Positions 1 to 7,591 of a stretch of DNA of 64,000 bases are shown here, in pieces. Position 1 is the stretch's first letter. Every line of letters begins with the position of its first letter. A program made the translations under genes and the position numbers. The DNA comes from Miltoncostaea sp963771025 (GTDB lineage: Bacteria > Actinomycetota > Thermoleophilia > Miltoncostaeales > Miltoncostaeaceae), in assembly GCA_963771025.1 (NCBI GenBank), contig CAVYRL010000007.1:13438-77437 (forward strand). Direction: 5' to 3'. The notes beneath the pieces were generated by a model. That model saw only the letters and a program-made list of their open reading frames with translations, had not been told where the DNA came from and searched no databases.

Positions 1-523
1 ACGCCAGCGGGACCACGCGGATGCGCCCGCGATCCACCCCCGCCAGGCGCACTGCGTCGTCGGCCGTCTCCCTCGAGGGGACGATCACCCGGCGCGCCTC
101 CCGCAGGCGGCTGAGAAAGTGGCGGAACGCCACGGCCTCGCCCATCCGGCCCGGGCCGGAGAGGTACTCGGGAAAGCACGCGGGGATCAGATCGAAGCAC
201 GTGACGACGGTGCGTCCGGGCGGTACCAGCGACGGCTGCTGGGCGTGGAAGAGGCCCCCGGCGGCGGCCCGGCGCGCCGCGCGCTCCCCGAGCGCCCACG
301 GCCAGGGGTCGGGCAGCCGGTAGACCGGCCAGCGGGGCCAGCGCACCTCGACCGCCGCGAAGCCCTCGGGAACGGCCTGGCCACGACGCACCAGGAGGGA
401 CGGGCGCTGCTCCGGCGGGAGCTCCGCCAGCCCACCGACCAGGCCGCGCACGGCGGCGCCGATCCCTCGGGCCGAATGGGCGCCCGCAAGCGGCGTGGCG
501 TCGAGCAGGGCCGGTGCGGGCAT
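1..523 (-). CDS. Glycosyltransferase, group 1 / GT4-like (3' end outside window)
   Basis: The reverse strand is open from an ATG at 523 to the window edge, giving about 174 residues of the N-terminal half. It begins MPAPALLDATPLAGAHSARG, the usual pattern where a glycine-rich loop follows the first strand of a GT-B glycosyltransferase. Later segments such as VVTCFDLIPACFPEY and RRVIVPSRETADD match the 'HD(L/V)..' and 'VS..T..D' motifs of mannosyltransferase-type GT4 enzymes. The C-terminal nucleotide-sugar-binding half lies outside the window. It sits 31 bp downstream of the Ig-like protein gene on the same strand. A role in surface polysaccharide assembly is inferred from the family and from the glycosyltransferases at 5.5-10.6 kb. 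Confidence 0.75.
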   Translation of the reverse strand, partial: MPAPALLDATPLAGAHSARGIGAAVRGLVGGLAELPPEQRPSLLVRRGQAVPEGFAAVEVRWPRWPVYRLPDPWPWALGERAARRAAAGGLFHAQQPSLVPPGRTVVTCFDLIPACFPEYLSGPGRMGEAVAFRHFLSRLREARRVIVPSRETADDAVRLAGVDRGRIRVVPLA

Positions 524-554
524 CGGGCGCGAAAGCCTACTCCGCCGAGGGACG

Positions 555-2939
555 CTACCCGCGCGGAACCGTGACCCTCACCACCCGCGACCGCACACCC
601 AGCTGCGGCCAGCCCACCTCGCGCGGCACCGCGACCCGGAAGGGGATGGTCAGGCCCGCGACGCCGAAGTTCCACGGGATCGCGAAGGTGCCGTCGCGGC
701 GCAGCCGGGCGTTGACCACCGGCCGCCAGGTGCGTCGCACCGGATCGCGCCATTCGAGCACCACGCCCTTTGACGCCCTGATCCCCAGCTCCTTGGACGA
801 TGGGCTGAGGCGTCCCGAGAAGACCACCCGACCGCCGGCGGCGACCCTCGAGCGCGAGGCCGCCATCGCGATCCGGGGCCGCACCTCGACCCGCAGGTCC
901 GCGACGGGCCGCGTCGGCAGCAGGCCGAGCAGGGAGGGGACGCCGATCCGCACCGCCGACCCCGCCAGGGGACGACCCTCCATCGAAAAGGCGCCGCCGG
1001 CCCGGGTGAGGTCTCGCGCGATGATCTCGCCGCGGTACCCGCGTGCCTGCACCTCGACGCCCACGATTCCGCGCGACGAGCCGTCCGTGAGGTGCCCCGA
1101 GATCCGCATCCGGCCGTGTGCGACGAGCCGGCGGACCAGCACGACGCGACCACCCCGCTTCTCCCGGCGGGCGCCGGGGACGACGAGAGCGAGTCGCGAT
1201 GACCGCAGCCGCGAGAGCGTGTCGGCGCTCGCGCCGCTGATCGTGGCGCCGCCCGCCCGAACGGCCACGTTGCCCGCCGCGTCGGTGACCACGACACGAA
1301 GGGTGCGGTCGCCGTTGGGGATCGCCGATCCGTCGACGTCCATTCGGCCCGCACCATTGCGCGCCGGCTGCGTGGCCAGCGTCCGCCAGGCCGTTCCGTC
1401 CCTCCACTGGACCGCCACGCTCGCCACGCCCGAGGTCGCGTCGTCGGAGACCCACGTCGCGGCAAGAGGCGCGGATCCACCGCCCGAGAACGCCGCGGCG
1501 GAGACCACCGGGTTGGTGAGATCCACCCGGAGGGACGAGCGGCGCTCGGTCGCGAGCCGGGCGCCCAGGGGACCGCCGTTGCGCACCGTGACGCGCACGG
1601 CGTGCCGGCCGTCACCCAGGCCACCGACATCGATCGGCAGCACGCGCCGGCCGACCAGGCCGGCGTTGGTGCTGCGGCGGATCCACGCGCCGCCGTCCGT
1701 GCCGTCGGTCGCCGCGTTGAGGTCCACCTCGGTCGATCCGATCCCGAGCGTTCCCTCAAGGTTGTCGGTGGCCGTCACGTCAACGTCGGCCCGCTTGACC
1801 CATGCCGCCCCGAGGGGATGCAGGGTCACCTCCGGAGGCGTCGTGTCCACGATCACCGTTCCGGTAGCCGCCGTGACGGCGACGTTGCCCGCGGCATCCG
1901 TCGTCCGGACCCGCCACGCGTGCAGCCCGTCCGCGACGCGCAACGTGTCGACCGTGGCCTCGTGCGCCCCCGGACCAGCGGCACCGGCGATGGCCGTCCA
2001 GTCACCGAGCAGGGTCCCGTCGGCGGCGCGGTTCACCTCGACCTGACTCGTTACGACGCCGCTCAGGTTGTCCGCGACACGCCACGTCAGGCGCACCCCA
2101 CCCGGGGTCTCGGTCGGGAACGCCGCGAGCTGATCGGCGCTCGGGGCCGTCCGGTCGATCGAGACGGTGCCGTCCGCGGACGTCCCGCCGGTTCCGTCGC
2201 CGTCAACCTGGACCTCGAGCCGGTGCACGCCGTCTCCGAGACCGTCGATCGGCATGGACGCACTGTGCTCGCCCTCGCCGGGCCCGCCGGCCCACAGCAC
2301 CTGCCCCGCCACGACGATCCGCTGCTGACCGATGCCGTCGGCGCCGAAGTTGTCGGCCGTCGCCCACGACACGCCGAGCGCGGTCGTTCCGTTGAGCCAG
2401 CCCCCCGACACCCCGCGGATCGCCACCGATGGTGCCGCGACGTCGCGCACCAGGATGCGCGGACTGTCGATGAAGTAGGTGCGCGCGTGCTGAGGGCGCG
2501 ATTCGACCTGCGTCAGGGCGAGATGGACGTCGCACTGCCCGCCGGCAAGACGGACGTCGTAGGCGCGGCCGCCCGCGGGCGACTGGGGCATCAGGGTGTC
2601 GCCCTCCGCCCAGAGAGTCCGGCGGGCGCCGGTGACCTGGATGGCCATCGAGCTGGCGGGCGCGGTCCGCAGCGCGCTGAACTGCACCGCGGCGACCTCG
2701 CTGCCGCCGACCGGGCAGCCCCAGTGCATCTCCCAGTGATTGATCGCGGCCGGTGTCATCGCGGGCGCGCTGATCTGCCACACCGAACCCGAGAGGATCG
2801 TCGCCGACACCTGCGCGCTCCGTGCCCAATCCGAGGCGCCATACGGGTAGAGGCTCCCGTCGGTGGCGCTCGCCTGTGTCGGCGCAAGGGCGAGCCCGCA
2901 GACGACCAGCGCGGCGGCACCTCGACGTCGTCGGGTCAC
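555..2939 (-). CDS. Secreted protein with Ig-like repeats
   Basis: This 794-residue protein starts with a basic n-region and hydrophobic core ending in an ASA-type cleavage site near residue 25, so it is probably exported by Sec. Residues about 160-550 contain repeated bacterial Ig-like units with the signature D.TPP.V / DAAGNVAV (for example near residues 260-370). The C-terminal 200 residues look like further beta-sandwich repeats ending in VVRVTVPRG. No membrane anchor or sorting signal is visible. The GTG start overlaps the restored stop of the sigma/anti-sigma fusion gene (GTGA), so the two are probably co-translated. This makes the protein a candidate effector or sensor partner of that regulator. 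Ligand and function are unknown. Confidence 0.75.
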   Translation of the reverse strand: MTRRRRGAAALVVCGLALAPTQASATDGSLYPYGASDWARSAQVSATILSGSVWQISAPAMTPAAINHWEMHWGCPVGGSEVAAVQFSALRTAPASSMAIQVTGARRTLWAEGDTLMPQSPAGGRAYDVRLAGGQCDVHLALTQVESRPQHARTYFIDSPRILVRDVAAPSVAIRGVSGGWLNGTTALGVSWATADNFGADGIGQQRIVVAGQVLWAGGPGEGEHSASMPIDGLGDGVHRLEVQVDGDGTGGTSADGTVSIDRTAPSADQLAAFPTETPGGVRLTWRVADNLSGVVTSQVEVNRAADGTLLGDWTAIAGAAGPGAHEATVDTLRVADGLHAWRVRTTDAAGNVAVTAATGTVIVDTTPPEVTLHPLGAAWVKRADVDVTATDNLEGTLGIGSTEVDLNAATDGTDGGAWIRRSTNAGLVGRRVLPIDVGGLGDGRHAVRVTVRNGGPLGARLATERRSSLRVDLTNPVVSAAAFSGGGSAPLAATWVSDDATSGVASVAVQWRDGTAWRTLATQPARNGAGRMDVDGSAIPNGDRTLRVVVTDAAGNVAVRAGGATISGASADTLSRLRSSRLALVVPGARREKRGGRVVLVRRLVAHGRMRISGHLTDGSSRGIVGVEVQARGYRGEIIARDLTRAGGAFSMEGRPLAGSAVRIGVPSLLGLLPTRPVADLRVEVRPRIAMAASRSRVAAGGRVVFSGRLSPSSKELGIRASKGVVLEWRDPVRRTWRPVVNARLRRDGTFAIPWNFGVAGLTIPFRVAVPREVGWPQLGVRSRVVRVTVPRG

Positions 2940-4209
2940 GGCCCGAACTCCAGTGCCACGGCGCTGGGCGCGGGTGCCTTGGCGACGGGGACCACGGCGG
3001 CGAGACCACCTGAGCCGAGACGGTCCGCGGCGGTGCGGCGGGTGTCGTCGCAGGAGCGGAGTGGGTGGGTGTCGCGGTCGCGGGCGGTGTGTCCTTCGTG
3101 GTGGGGGGTGTCTGTCGGGTCGCGGCGCGCGCGACCCTCGTGCGCTCGAGGGCCTCGGTCACGGCACGGCGCGCGGTCGAGAAGGGCGCGGCGTGTGCGG
3201 GGGACGCCGCCGGAGAGGTGGCGGCGCCATCCGGGGCCGCGGCGCTCGGCTCCTGCGCCGCCGGCGTGGGAGGATCCGGCCAGACGGCCTGCGCCAGCAC
3301 GGGGAGGCCGGTCGCCCCCGCGACCACGGCGGCCGCGGTGCCGGCGCCGACCTTCGCGATGGCCGTTCCGGGAAGGTCCATCGCCATCTGCACGGCGTTG
3401 CCCATCCGCACCGTGGCGCTGTCGGCGACCCGGTCCCACCAGGCGATCGCGGGAGTCGGATCGGCGCCGCCGGACAGCGCTCCGCTCGCGAGCAGGGCCA
3501 GGGGCGCCAGGCCGGCGAGCCACTCGTTGCTCTCGCGGCGCCGGCGCAGGAGTGCGCGGCAGTGCCCGCAGTGGCGCACGTGCCGGGAGACCCCACGGCG
3601 GTCCTTGGGCGAGGCCTCGCCGAGCGCGACGCGCGCGATGGTCGTGTCGAGGCGCTCGCAGGCCTCTCCCGACATCAGGCGCACCTCCCACGCCGCCAGG
3701 CCCTTGCGACCCTCCAGCACGGACCGCTCCACCTTGCGCAACGAGAAGCCGGTGATGGCGTGGATCCGTTCGTACGTCGCCCCTGCGGTCTGGAGGATGA
3801 GACAGATCCGCTGCGCCTCGGTGAGCCCCGCGAGACCGTCCTGGATCGAGCGGTAGCGCTCGCGCCACTCGGCGAGCGCGTCAACGGTGACGGCATCCTC
3901 GAGCTGATCCTCGTAGACCTCGGTGACGTCGGCCTCGGCGCTCGGGCCCTCCCGGCGCCGCGCCCCGGCGACGGCCAGGGCCTCGTTGCGCAGGACGGTG
4001 TGGAGCCAGGCCATGAACCGGCGGGGCTCGGTGACGGGGGCGCGGGTGAGCGCGATCTCCATCGCGCGCTGATAGGCGTCCTCGGCGTCGTGGAGCGATC
4101 GGGTGTATCGCGCCGCGAAGCGGATCAGACCCGGCGCGGCGGCCATCGCGCGACACGCGGCGGCTCGGCGCTCGTCGTCCGTCGGGGGTGGCGGGGTGGG
4201 TTCGGTCAT
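2936..4209 (-). CDS. ECF-type sigma factor fused to zinc-finger anti-sigma and membrane region (frameshifted near 3000)
   Basis: The first 175 residues carry sigma-70 region 2 (YTRSLHDAEDAYQRAMEIAL, then RFMAWLHTVLRNEAL) and region 4 (LTEAQRICLIL ... YERIHAITGFSLRKVERSV). An H-x3-C-x2-C zinc-finger motif (HVRHCGHC, about residue 215) follows, then hydrophobic segments at about 230-250 and 285-310 and a Pro/Ala/Thr-rich tail. This is a fused sigma plus zf-HC2-type anti-sigma arrangement. The reading frame does not stop before the next gene. Adding one base at about 3000-3001 switches it to a frame ending VALEFGP and a TGA at 2936 that overlaps the next gene's GTG; the total is then 424 residues. 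The frameshift could be real or an assembly error. Confidence 0.7.
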
Positions 4210-4265
4210 GCGCAGAGGCGAAAAATATACGTATGAATCATCAAAACCATTAGACCTAAGTCCAG
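4210..4265 (-). promoter_or_regulatory. AT-rich promoter region of the sigma fusion gene
   Basis: This is one of the few AT-rich stretches in the window. On the minus strand it contains TTGATG and a TATATT hexamer followed by a T-run, directly upstream of the ATG at 4209, with a small palindrome ATACGTAT. The spacing between the two hexamers is short (about 9 bp), so assignment to a canonical promoter is uncertain. Confidence 0.3.
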
Positions 4266-4408
4266 TCTGCCGCCGAAAGAGTGAGAGCGCGACGGTGCAG
4301 AGGTCGCCCGAGCGGACGTTTCGCCCCCTCGCCCGGTCAGTAGGCCGCTCAAAATCCGCACTTTGCGGGAACCCTTGCCTCGCGCGGACCGCGACGGGCG
4401 CGGCACAC

Positions 4409-4414
4409 TAGGTT
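4409..4414 (+). promoter_or_regulatory. -10 element TAGGTT, leaderless start
   Basis: TAGGTT ends exactly 6 nt before the ATG at 4421, the spacing expected if transcription begins at the start codon. No ribosome-binding site is visible upstream of that ATG. Confidence 0.5.
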
Positions 4415-4420
4415 GGGCCG

Positions 4421-4834
4421 ATGGCCCACATCCACGTCGCGACGTTCCCGGTGGTGATGTCCGAGGTGGACGCCGCCCAGATCCACTTCACGGCCGTGCA
4501 CCGGTGGATGGACCGGGGTCTGTCCGAATGGCTCGCCGAGGTCGGCCGCCCGTTCACGCGGCTCCTTCAGGAGGGTCCCGGGATCCCCATCGTCGAGACC
4601 CGGTGCTCCTTCTTCGGCCGGATCATGCTGGACGACCTCATCGAGCAGCGGACCGAGATCGGCGGGGTCGGCACGACCTCGTTCCGCAGTCGCCATGTCT
4701 TCCGCCGCGCGGGCGAGGTGATGGCCCGGGGCGAGTTGATCCACGTCTGCGTGGACAGGGAGACGCGCGAGACGGTGCCCGTGCCGGAGTGGCTCAGGGA
4801 TCTCGCGGTGGAGGACACGACACCGGTCACATAG
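4421..4834 (+). CDS. Acyl-CoA thioesterase, hotdog fold (YbgC/FadM-like)
   Basis: This 137-residue protein has the family length and motifs of 4-hydroxybenzoyl-CoA thioesterase-like hotdog enzymes. The N-terminus SEVDAAQIHFTAVHRWMDRG contains the D-x-x-x-I-x-F segment that carries the catalytic Asp. The region GIPIVETRCSFFGRIMLDD followed by beta strands is also typical. It is cytosolic and would hydrolyse an acyl-CoA or acyl-ACP; the substrate is not predictable. It appears leaderless (TAGGTT at 4409) and lies about 90 bp upstream of the phosphatase-like gene. It is divergent from the sigma fusion gene. Confidence 0.8.
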   Translation: MAHIHVATFPVVMSEVDAAQIHFTAVHRWMDRGLSEWLAEVGRPFTRLLQEGPGIPIVETRCSFFGRIMLDDLIEQRTEIGGVGTTSFRSRHVFRRAGEVMARGELIHVCVDRETRETVPVPEWLRDLAVEDTTPVT

Positions 4835-4926
4835 CGGTCCGCGCTCCGTCACCGTCGCGGCTGGAGGCGTGCCGACCCCGTACCGGACCATTTCGCCACG
4901 ACGAAGACGACGTGGAGGAGTGCCCC

Positions 4927-5406
4927 GTGGAACCCCCCATCCATGCCTGGATCATCCCCGGCCAGCTGGCCGTGGCCGAGCGGCCGGGCGGCGCCGGCAG
5001 AAGCCATCGGCGCGAGCTGAGGTTCGCGGAGATGACGTGGTGGAGGTCACGGGGCGTGGTCGCCATCGTCTCCGCCCTCCGGACGCGCCACGCCCTCGCC
5101 GACTATCTCGAGCACGGCTTCCTGGTGCGCTGGCATCCCCTCAGCGACGTCGAACAGGCGCGGGGCGAGATGGTCGCCCTGGTCGCCACAGTGGAGGAAC
5201 TGCTCGCGACCCCGGGCGTCTCGGCGGTCCTCGTCCACTGCGACAGCGCCGGGGAGTGGCTTGCGGCGATCGATGCCTCCCTGCGCCTGGGCCTCGGCCT
5301 GGCGACGACGCCGCGGAGCGCCCTGCGCGCCGCGGCGGCGGACGGCCTGCCTGTAGGCTCCATCACGACGTCGATCGTGGGTCGTCCCAACTCGGCGGCG
5401 GCGTGA
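4927..5406 (+). CDS. Dual-specificity-phosphatase-like protein lacking the P-loop arginine
   Basis: The start is GTG at 4927, chosen because GGAGGAG lies 6 nt upstream. The 159-residue product begins with an AWIIPGQLAVAERPGG segment like the first strand of DSP/PTP-like folds, followed by VVAIVSALRTRHALADYLEHG. The P-loop position reads VHCDSAGEW (C105). In active enzymes this is HC-x5-R, but here the Arg position is Trp111, so catalysis by the classical mechanism is doubtful. A D-containing loop (HPLSD, D74) sits where the general acid usually lies. It precedes the glycosyltransferase gene by about 70 bp. Role unknown; it may be a pseudophosphatase or phospho-binding protein. Confidence 0.6.
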   Translation: MEPPIHAWIIPGQLAVAERPGGAGRSHRRELRFAEMTWWRSRGVVAIVSALRTRHALADYLEHGFLVRWHPLSDVEQARGEMVALVATVEELLATPGVSAVLVHCDSAGEWLAAIDASLRLGLGLATTPRSALRAAAADGLPVGSITTSIVGRPNSAAA

Positions 5407-5478
5407 CCGGGGTGTGCACTCCAGGTTCTGCGGCGGCCGGGGTGGCCGGGCCACGAGCCATTCGAGGGGACCGCCCGC

Positions 5479-6642
5479 ATGACCAGATCACGCCTCTGGC
5501 GTCGACGTACCGAGGATGCCGGCGAGGCGGAGGGGGTATCGGCCGCGGCGGCCGCGGCGGCCCGCAAACCGAGCGGCGATCCGCCGCTGGTCCTGGTGGA
5601 CGGCCGCATGGCCAAGCGGCGCCCGACCGGCATCGCGACGTACATCCACGAGCTGCGGCACATAATGGAGAGCAAGCCGGCGTCAGACCTGCGCGTGGAG
5701 TGGGTGTTCGGCCCGCCGGCGTTGCCCCGCATGGGGAAGATCACCTCGTACGCCAACCTGATGCTCGACCTGCTGTGGCTGCACGTGATCCTTCCTCTCA
5801 CGGCGATGCGGCGGCGGGCGGCGGTGCTCCACTCGCCGGTCAACTGGGCCCCGTGGTGGAGCACGTGCCCGACGGTGGTCACCATTCACGACCTGTCGTG
5901 GGAGCGGGTGCCGGACGCGTTCCCCGAGAGTTTCCGGCGGTACGCCCGGCGCTTCGCCAAGCGGTCGGTGAAACGCGCGGTACGGGTGATCGCCGTCTCG
6001 GAGTCAACCTCCCGGGATCTGCAGGAGCTGTACCGCGTGCCCGCCGAGAAGATCCGGGTGGTGCCCAACGGCGTCGACCCGGACACCCGCCCTCCCGGGC
6101 AGCGGGAGCCCATCGTGCTGAGCGTGGGGGTGCGCGAGCCGCGCAAGCGCATCGGCGTGCTCGCCGAGGGCCACGCGCTGTACTACGCCAACGCCCCCGC
6201 AGATCCGCCGCCCTGCCGGCTGATCGTGGTCGGCGGGCCCGGCGGGGACGAGGAGCGGATCCGGGCCGCCGCGGGCCCGGGCTGCGAGATCCGCGGGTTC
6301 ATCCGCGCCGAGGAGCTGATCGACCTCTACCGCCGCGCGACCCTGCTGGCCTACCCGTCGGCGTACGAGGGATTCGGCCTGCCGGTGGTCGAGGCCATGG
6401 CGTGCGGCTGCCCGGTGCTCTGCGCGCGCAACTCGTCGTTGATCGAGATCGGCGGGCGGACGGCGATCTTCCTCGACGACGTGACACCCGAGGGGGTCGC
6501 GGCCGCGCTGACCGAGGCGCTCGCAGATCGCGAGGCCCTGGCGGCGCGCGGGGAGGCCGGGCGCGAGGAGGCGGCGCGCTACTCGTGGCCCGCGTCGGCG
6601 ACGGCGACCCGCGACGTCTATCGGCAGGCGCTGGGCAGGTGA
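5479..6642 (+). CDS. Glycosyltransferase family 4
   Basis: This 387-residue GT-B fold enzyme has an N-terminal acceptor domain beginning LVDGRMAKRRPTGIATYIHE, an HD motif (VVTIHDLSWERVP), VIAVSESTSRDL, and VPNGVD at the domain junction. The C-terminal donor domain contains the EX7E-type motif in YEGFGLPVVEAMACGCPVL. It is probably a retaining mannosyl- or related transferase using a nucleotide sugar at the cytoplasmic membrane face. The N-terminal ~40 residues are low-complexity Ala-rich. It is translationally coupled to the methyltransferase (GTGA at 6639) and belongs to a surface-polysaccharide gene group. Confidence 0.85.
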   Translation: MTRSRLWRRRTEDAGEAEGVSAAAAAAARKPSGDPPLVLVDGRMAKRRPTGIATYIHELRHIMESKPASDLRVEWVFGPPALPRMGKITSYANLMLDLLWLHVILPLTAMRRRAAVLHSPVNWAPWWSTCPTVVTIHDLSWERVPDAFPESFRRYARRFAKRSVKRAVRVIAVSESTSRDLQELYRVPAEKIRVVPNGVDPDTRPPGQREPIVLSVGVREPRKRIGVLAEGHALYYANAPADPPPCRLIVVGGPGGDEERIRAAAGPGCEIRGFIRAEELIDLYRRATLLAYPSAYEGFGLPVVEAMACGCPVLCARNSSLIEIGGRTAIFLDDVTPEGVAAALTEALADREALAARGEAGREEAARYSWPASATATRDVYRQALGR

Positions 6643-7475
6643 CCGGGGGCCGGCGGGCCCCCGGCCGGGCGCGGCTGGCGCGGCGCAGCCGCCGCCTCGG
6701 GCTCGAGTGGGTCTCGCGCGGGCTGCGCGGGGGTGGATGGCCCCACCCGCGCGCCGCGCTGTACCGCCTGCTCGTGCCGCTGGAGCCGTGGCGCCACTAC
6801 GAGCTGGCCCGGGTGGCGGAGGAGCCGTTCGCGGGCGACTGCCTGGACGTGTCGAGCCCCAAGCTGCTGGCGAGCTTGCTGCAGAGCGAGGGCGCGGGCC
6901 GCTGGGTCGCGGTCAACCTGCTCGACGAGGAGATCGCGCGGTGGCGCGCCATCGACCCAGCGCTGGACCTCCGCGTCGAGGACGCACGGTCCCTCTCCTT
7001 CGCCGACGGGTCCTTCGACGCGGTCGCCTGCGTCTCGGTGATCGAGCACGTGGCAGGCGACGGTGACGCGGAGGCGATGGCCCAGATGTGGCGGGTGCTG
7101 AAGCCCGGCGGCGTGCTGCACCTGACCACCAACGTCTCGGCCCGGGCGGGCGAGGTGCGCACGGCCCGGGCGGTGTACGACACCGGCGAGGACGGCGACG
7201 ACGGCGCCGGGGGCGTCTTCTTCGAGCGGCGGTATTCGGCGGCGACCCTGAAGCAGCGCCTCCTCGGCCTGGGCTGGGAGGAGGAGGCGCGGGAATACGT
7301 GCGGGAACGACGCCCCGTGCATCGCGTGTTCTTCGCGGCGCGGCCCTGGTCGTTCCTGCTCGGGAACCTGCTGTTCGCCGTGTGCGCGCGCAACTTCGCC
7401 CGAATCGAGGGCCCGGAGGGGCTGGGAGCGGCCGAGCACGGCGTCGTGTACCTGCGGTTGCGCAGACCAGCCTGA
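6639..7475 (+). CDS. SAM-dependent methyltransferase
   Basis: GTG at 6639 overlaps the glycosyltransferase stop (GTGA) and gives 278 residues. The core is a class I methyltransferase: motif I is diverged (GDCLDVSSPKLLASLL), followed by LDLRVEDARSLSFADGSFDAVACVSVIEHV and MWRVLKPGGVLHLTTNV, the classic motif pattern ending in LKPGG. A hydrophobic segment near residues 225-245 (PWSFLLGNLLFAVCARNFARI) may associate with the membrane. It probably methylates a sugar or lipid-linked glycan made by the neighbouring transferases; the target cannot be read from the sequence. Confidence 0.75.
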   Translation: MTGGRRAPGRARLARRSRRLGLEWVSRGLRGGGWPHPRAALYRLLVPLEPWRHYELARVAEEPFAGDCLDVSSPKLLASLLQSEGAGRWVAVNLLDEEIARWRAIDPALDLRVEDARSLSFADGSFDAVACVSVIEHVAGDGDAEAMAQMWRVLKPGGVLHLTTNVSARAGEVRTARAVYDTGEDGDDGAGGVFFERRYSAATLKQRLLGLGWEEEAREYVRERRPVHRVFFAARPWSFLLGNLLFAVCARNFARIEGPEGLGAAEHGVVYLRLRRPA

Positions 7476-7531
7476 GGGTCAACGGATAACCTTTACCGAT
7501 GCCGAATGGCACGCGATCGGGCCAACGGCAG

Positions 7532-7537
7532 TACGAT
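7532..7537 (+). promoter_or_regulatory. -10 element TACGAT before a mini-ORF
   Basis: TACGAT ends 6 nt before a GTG at 7544, the same geometry as other apparent leaderless starts in this window. It would drive the sugar-transferase operon. Confidence 0.4.
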
Positions 7538-7543
7538 CCCGCC

Positions 7544-7591
7544 GTGCGGAGGCATTCTCAGAAGACCGACGTGACCGGCGTGGGCGGATGA
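7544..7591 (+). CDS. Putative 15-residue leader peptide coupled to the sugar transferase
   Basis: A GTG at 7544 opens a 15-codon frame reading MRRHSQKTDVTGVGG, whose TGA overlaps the ATG of the sugar transferase (ATGA at 7588). A -10-like TACGAT lies 6 nt before the GTG, so a leaderless mRNA could begin at this codon and deliver ribosomes to the downstream gene, which lacks a convincing ribosome-binding site. This is inference from arrangement only. Confidence 0.35.
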   Translation: MRRHSQKTDVTGVGG

